Notes under the pieces: generated by a model
What the model was told of the DNA's origin: nothing
Database searches by the model: none
Seen by the model: the letters and a program-made list of their open reading frames with translations, nothing else
Part shown: positions 7,462 to 9,786 of the stretch, in pieces
Layout of the letters: every line of letters begins with the position of its first letter
Numbering within the stretch: the stretch's first letter is position 1
Position numbers and translations under genes: made by a program
From: an uncultured Erysipelotrichaceae bacterium
GTDB taxonomy: Bacteria; Bacillota_I; Bacilli_A; Erysipelotrichales; Erysipelotrichaceae
Length of the DNA stretch: 9,786 bases
Direction: 5' to 3'
Assembly: GCA_902796465.1 (NCBI GenBank)
Contig: CADBPK010000105.1
Span: forward strand, 1 to 9,786

Positions 7462-7488
7462 AAATCTTTTAAGATTTGAAAAAGATTT
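7462..7488. repeat. AAATCTT/AAGATTT palindrome plus a direct repeat in the divergent promoter region
   Basis: A perfect 7-bp inverted repeat (AAATCTT, TT, AAGATTT at 7462-7477) is followed by a third copy AAGATTT at 7482-7488. It lies in the 163-base region between the divergent GNAT and zinc-ribbon genes, about 15 bases before the likely -35 of the latter. It could be an operator; the region is A/T-rich, so chance is possible. No T run follows on the plus strand, so it is not a terminator there. I see no convincing promoter for the GNAT gene in this region. Confidence 0.4.
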
Positions 7489-7503
7489 CATTTCCTTCTC
7501 TTC

Positions 7504-7530
7504 TTGTTATTCCGGCATTTAAGATATAAT
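7504..7530 (+). promoter_or_regulatory. predicted promoter of the zinc-ribbon/SH3 gene
   Basis: A perfect TATAAT lies at 7525-7530. The best upstream partner is TTGTTA (7504-7509) with a short 15-base spacer. Start would be near 7537, only about 17 bases before the ATG, leaving just room for the AAAGGAG binding site at 7542-7548. Confidence 0.6.
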
Positions 7531-7553
7531 ATCTCTGTTGTAAAGGAGTCATT

Positions 7554-9089
7554 ATGTTAGTCAGACGCGCTTGCAGTTACTGTGGTGTGCCGCTGCGGGA
7601 AGATACCAGATTCTGTATCAACTGCGGCAAACCGATCCGCTTGACAAGTGAAGAAATAGAAAAAAAGAAAACAGCCCTGAATGCCCCCCTCGAAGAGGAA
7701 GAGAACGCAGTTCATATTGAAGATATTACGGCAGACACCGGTTCATTCACCTCCCCGGACGGTCTTGTGATCGGAATGGGAAATGAAAAGCACAAAGAGC
7801 CGGAAGAACCGGCGATACAGACGGCAAAAGAACCGGAAGTCAAAAAACCGAAAAAGGCGGAAAAGCCGAAGATCAATAAACCCAAAGTCAAAATGCCGAA
7901 GGTTGTGATCCCGCCGGTAAAACTCCCGAAGATCAGGATGCCGAAATGGAATCTCCCGAAGCCGTCAGGAAAGAAGAACGGTGAGCCGAAGAAACCGGGA
8001 CAATTCGTTCTCGATACGACGAAATGGAAATGGTCACAGCCCGAATCCATGAAGCCGGTCAGAAAGGTACAGCAGAAGCCGAAAGAGTATCCCGACAGCT
8101 GGTATACGATCAATACCACGAAATGGAAGCTGACGCAGCCTTCTCCTGAAAAACCGAAACCGAAACGCGGGAAAAAGAAGGAACAGAAGTTCGCCTTCGA
8201 TACCACGAAGTGGAGATGGTCACAGTCCGAAGACCTTAAGAAGGAAAGACCGGTACAGTATCCGGACAGATGGTATACGATCAATACCGCGAAATGGTGG
8301 CTGACAAAGCCGTCTCCCGAAAGACCGAAACGCAGAAAACAGAAGGAACAAAAATTCACGCTCGATACCACAAAGTGGAAATGGTCACAATCGGAAGATC
8401 TGAAAGCCGAACTGGCACAGCAGGAAGCAGTTCCGGCAGAACCGGAACAGATCATCGAGGCCGGACAGAACGATATCCGCAAGATCGAGCGGAAAACCGC
8501 CCGCCCGAACCAGAAAAAGGGCAATTTCAAGACGGGAGAAAACGGCGTAAAGGCAGACCCCGATTCCATCGTATATTACGACGAGGAAGATGAATTCTAC
8601 AGCATGTACCGTGTATGGAAATGGCCGGCAGTGCTGCTGTCCCTGCTGATCGCCGCAACGGTTCTGACCATGATCTTCGGATGCACATACCTGTTCCGTC
8701 CGGATCTGCTGGATTCCACCCTGCAGAAGATCTCTGCCGTTACCGGCATAGAATTCCCGACCTTCGATGTTGCGGAAATTCCGGAACCGACGCCGGAGCC
8801 AACGCCGGAGCCCACACCGGAAGCTACACCTGAACCGACACCGGAGCCGACTCCCGAGCCGACACCGGAAGAAAATCCTTCTCTCGGTACTGTCAAGATC
8901 ATAACGACAGACATGAATATCCGTCAGGACGGATCACTCTCCGCAAAAGTAGTCGGCGTTGCCCCGAGCGGCGGTACGTACGATTACTATGAAAAGAAGG
9001 ATAACGACGGATATACCTGGTACAAGATCGGAGACGATCAGTGGATCGCCGATTCCGGGCATTGGCTGCAGGTCATTCCGAAAAACTGA
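7554..9089 (+). CDS. zinc-ribbon, Trp-repeat, single-pass membrane protein with C-terminal SH3b domain
   Basis: This is a 511-residue protein of unknown function. It starts with a zinc ribbon (C7-x2-C10 and C21-x2-C24). An acidic linker follows, then a Lys/Pro-rich stretch of about residues 92-149 made of PK-hydrophobic units. Five Trp-rich repeats (151-285) share D/N-T-T/A-K-W. A charged linker and a DEEDE patch (343-347) precede a single membrane helix at about 358-380, with R353 and K356 on the N-terminal side. Then come a Pro-Glu-Pro-Thr stalk (410-439) and an SH3b domain (about 446-508: MNIRQDGS, YTWYKIGDDQWIAD). There is no signal peptide, so the ribbon and repeats should be cytoplasmic and the stalk and SH3b outside, where SH3b domains often bind the cell wall. 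A link between envelope and cytoplasm is inference only. The ATG has AAAGGAG just upstream. The gene stands alone, divergent from the GNAT gene. Confidence 0.93.
   Translation: MLVRRACSYCGVPLREDTRFCINCGKPIRLTSEEIEKKKTALNAPLEEEENAVHIEDITADTGSFTSPDGLVIGMGNEKHKEPEEPAIQTAKEPEVKKPKKAEKPKINKPKVKMPKVVIPPVKLPKIRMPKWNLPKPSGKKNGEPKKPGQFVLDTTKWKWSQPESMKPVRKVQQKPKEYPDSWYTINTTKWKLTQPSPEKPKPKRGKKKEQKFAFDTTKWRWSQSEDLKKERPVQYPDRWYTINTAKWWLTKPSPERPKRRKQKEQKFTLDTTKWKWSQSEDLKAELAQQEAVPAEPEQIIEAGQNDIRKIERKTARPNQKKGNFKTGENGVKADPDSIVYYDEEDEFYSMYRVWKWPAVLLSLLIAATVLTMIFGCTYLFRPDLLDSTLQKISAVTGIEFPTFDVAEIPEPTPEPTPEPTPEATPEPTPEPTPEPTPEENPSLGTVKIITTDMNIRQDGSLSAKVVGVAPSGGTYDYYEKKDNDGYTWYKIGDDQWIADSGHWLQVIPKN
8004..8408 (+). 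repeat. five alternating D/N-T-T/A-K-W protein repeats
   Basis: Type A copies are at residues 151-168, 213-230 and 268-285 (core DTTKW-K/R-WSQ). Type B copies are at 183-200 and 240-257 (WYTIN-T-T/A-KW then L-T-Q/K-PSPE). They alternate A-B-A-B-A at 27-33 residue spacing, joined by Lys/Arg/Pro-rich linkers. The DNA of B1-A2 (from 8100) and B2-A3 (from 8271) is clearly a 171-bp tandem duplication with many synonymous differences, so the expansion is not very recent. I do not recognise this repeat. Confidence 0.9.
8781..8870 (+). repeat. Pro-Glu-Pro-Thr stalk repeat
   Basis: About seven four-residue PEPT-like units (one changed to PEAT) lie between the membrane helix and the SH3b domain. Such Pro/Glu/Thr runs commonly span the Gram-positive wall. 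Codons for Pro, Glu and Thr vary between copies, which argues against recent slippage. Confidence 0.92.
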
Positions 9090-9096
9090 GTATATG

Positions 9097-9151
9097 AAAA
9101 AGACCTTCTGAACTGTCTACTTTTGCTTGACCAGTTCATTCGGGTCTTTTT
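9097..9151. terminator. bidirectional terminator between convergent genes
   Basis: The outer stem AAAAAGACC (9097-9105) / GGTCTTTTT (9143-9151) encloses a second stem GAACTG (9110-9115) / CAGTTC (9132-9137). Both strands end in a T run, so it can stop the zinc-ribbon gene from the left and the reductase gene from the right. Confidence 0.8.
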
Positions 9152-9174
9152 CTTTTGTCTGTTTACATTAAAGG

Positions 9175-9197
9175 AAACCGGCCTTTTCAGACCGGTT
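9175..9197 (-). terminator. possible second terminator after the reductase gene
   Basis: On the minus strand AACCGG and CCGGTTT flank a ten-base loop, 13 bases after the reductase stop codon. The following sequence (CCTTTAA) is a poor T run, so this may only protect or assist the larger terminator further on. Confidence 0.45.
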
Positions 9198-9209
9198 GAC
9201 TGATAAATA

Positions 9210-9786
9210 TCAGAAATTTGTGCTTTCGGAGAAGTCCGCAAATTTCTTCGCTTCTTCGATCCTGCCTTCAGCTGTTGTTACGACTGCCTTGACAGCGTCG
9301 GAACCGAGCAGGAGACGGAACGGCGCTTCTTCCGCATAAGCCATCTTGTATACCAGTTCTCCGGCTTTCATCGGGTCACCCGGCTGCTGTCTCTTATTGA
9401 CTGCGTTGGCGTTCTTCCATGTGGAATCCTTGTAGGCATCTACCTTCAGCGGTGCGCTCTTCAGTGCTTCATCATAGAAGTGTGTACGGAATGCGCCCGG
9501 TTCAATGACCATGACGCGGATGCCCAGCGGTTTCAGTTCCTTGCACAGACCGTCTGTCAGAAGATCCAGCGCAGCCTTGGAGGAAGCGTAATATCCTGAA
9601 CCGACAGCGGAACGCTCAGCTGCGATACTTGTGGTATTCATGATGACGCCTGCGCCGTTGCCGCGCATCGTCGGCAGAACTGCCTTGATCATGTTGATCG
9701 GGCCGAACAGGTTTGTTTCGAACAGTTCCCTGATCGCTTCATCTTCGCCTTCTTCAACGGAAGAACGGTAGCCGTGGCCGGCGTTG
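9210..9786 (-). CDS. short-chain dehydrogenase/reductase (5' part outside window)
   Basis: The visible 192 codons are the C-terminal two thirds of a classical SDR, an NAD(P)H-dependent oxidoreductase with a Rossmann fold. They open in frame at the window edge with NAGHG, the NAG motif after beta4. The family helix ETNLFGPINMIKAVLP follows, then the catalytic Ser in MNTTSIAA and the catalytic pair YASSK (Tyr codon at 9588-9590). The cofactor/substrate-side motif IEPGAFRT comes next. The N-terminal TGxxxGxG cofactor site lies beyond the edge, so NADH versus NADPH preference cannot be judged, and neither can the substrate. The Met at 9692 is internal and not the start. The gene converges on the zinc-ribbon gene across a shared terminator and shows no sign of decay. 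Confidence 0.95.
   Translation of the reverse strand, partial: NAGHGYRSSVEEGEDEAIRELFETNLFGPINMIKAVLPTMRGNGAGVIMNTTSIAAERSAVGSGYYASSKAALDLLTDGLCKELKPLGIRVMVIEPGAFRTHFYDEALKSAPLKVDAYKDSTWKNANAVNKRQQPGDPMKAGELVYKMAYAEEAPFRLLLGSDAVKAVVTTAEGRIEEAKKFADFSESTNF

Noticed and set aside
7712..8569. 285-codon minus-strand frame opposite the repeat protein
   Set aside because: It is the mirror of the repeated coding DNA (Phe/Cys/Ser-rich, repeats echoing DTTKW), with no plausible start signal.
9690..9692. Met codon as the start of the reductase
   Set aside because: The frame is open upstream to the window edge and encodes the NAG motif and the family helix, so this Met is internal.
1..9786. CRISPR array, tRNA, rRNA, insertion sequence or phage genes
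   Set aside because: No spaced identical repeats, cloverleaf sequences, transposase-like frames or attachment-site duplications were seen; the only DNA repeats are inside the zinc-ribbon/SH3 gene.

Overview
The window looks like the chromosome of a moderate-GC Firmicute. The best guess is an Erysipelotrichia-like lineage, placed between classical Bacilli and Mollicutes. Three things support this: the gene order rplK-rplA-rplJ-rplL-(YbxB-type methyltransferase)-rpoB, strong Gram-positive Shine-Dalgarno sites with TTGACA/TAATAT-type promoters, and RpoB and L11 variants that recall Mollicutes and their relatives. The lineage is an inference from memory of protein families, not a database result.

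Positions 1-7390 are read entirely on the minus strand. In transcription order they hold a GNAT acetyltransferase, rplK (L11), rplA (L1), rplJ (L10), rplL (L7/L12), a small class I methyltransferase and the first ~1,229 codons of rpoB, which runs off the left edge. The block is split into separately started units. rplK-rplA has its own promoter, laid over the terminator of the GNAT gene, and ends at a hairpin. rplJ-rplL has its own promoter, an L10-type autoregulatory leader and a terminator. The methyltransferase lies behind that terminator with a TTG start, and rpoB has a further promoter embedded in the end of the methyltransferase gene. Ribosomal stalk genes and RNA polymerase can therefore be tuned separately.

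Positions 7391-7553 form a divergent intergenic region. Positions 7554-9089 (plus strand) encode an unusual single-pass membrane protein: N-terminal zinc ribbon, Lys/Pro-rich stretch, five Trp-rich D/N-T-T/A-K-W repeats, one transmembrane helix, a Pro-Glu-Pro-Thr stalk and a C-terminal bacterial SH3 domain. Its function is unknown and it is the best candidate here for something undescribed. A bidirectional terminator separates it from the 3' part of a short-chain dehydrogenase/reductase gene on the minus strand, whose start lies beyond the right edge.

The most notable points are: Asn in place of His at the rifampicin-site position 526 (E. coli numbering) of RpoB; a large extra segment in the RpoB lobe; a clean four-residue deletion in the proline-rich thiopeptide-binding segment of L11; a promoter nested in a terminator hairpin in front of rplK; and the repeat-bearing zinc-ribbon/SH3 membrane protein. 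No tRNA, rRNA, CRISPR array or insertion sequence was seen.
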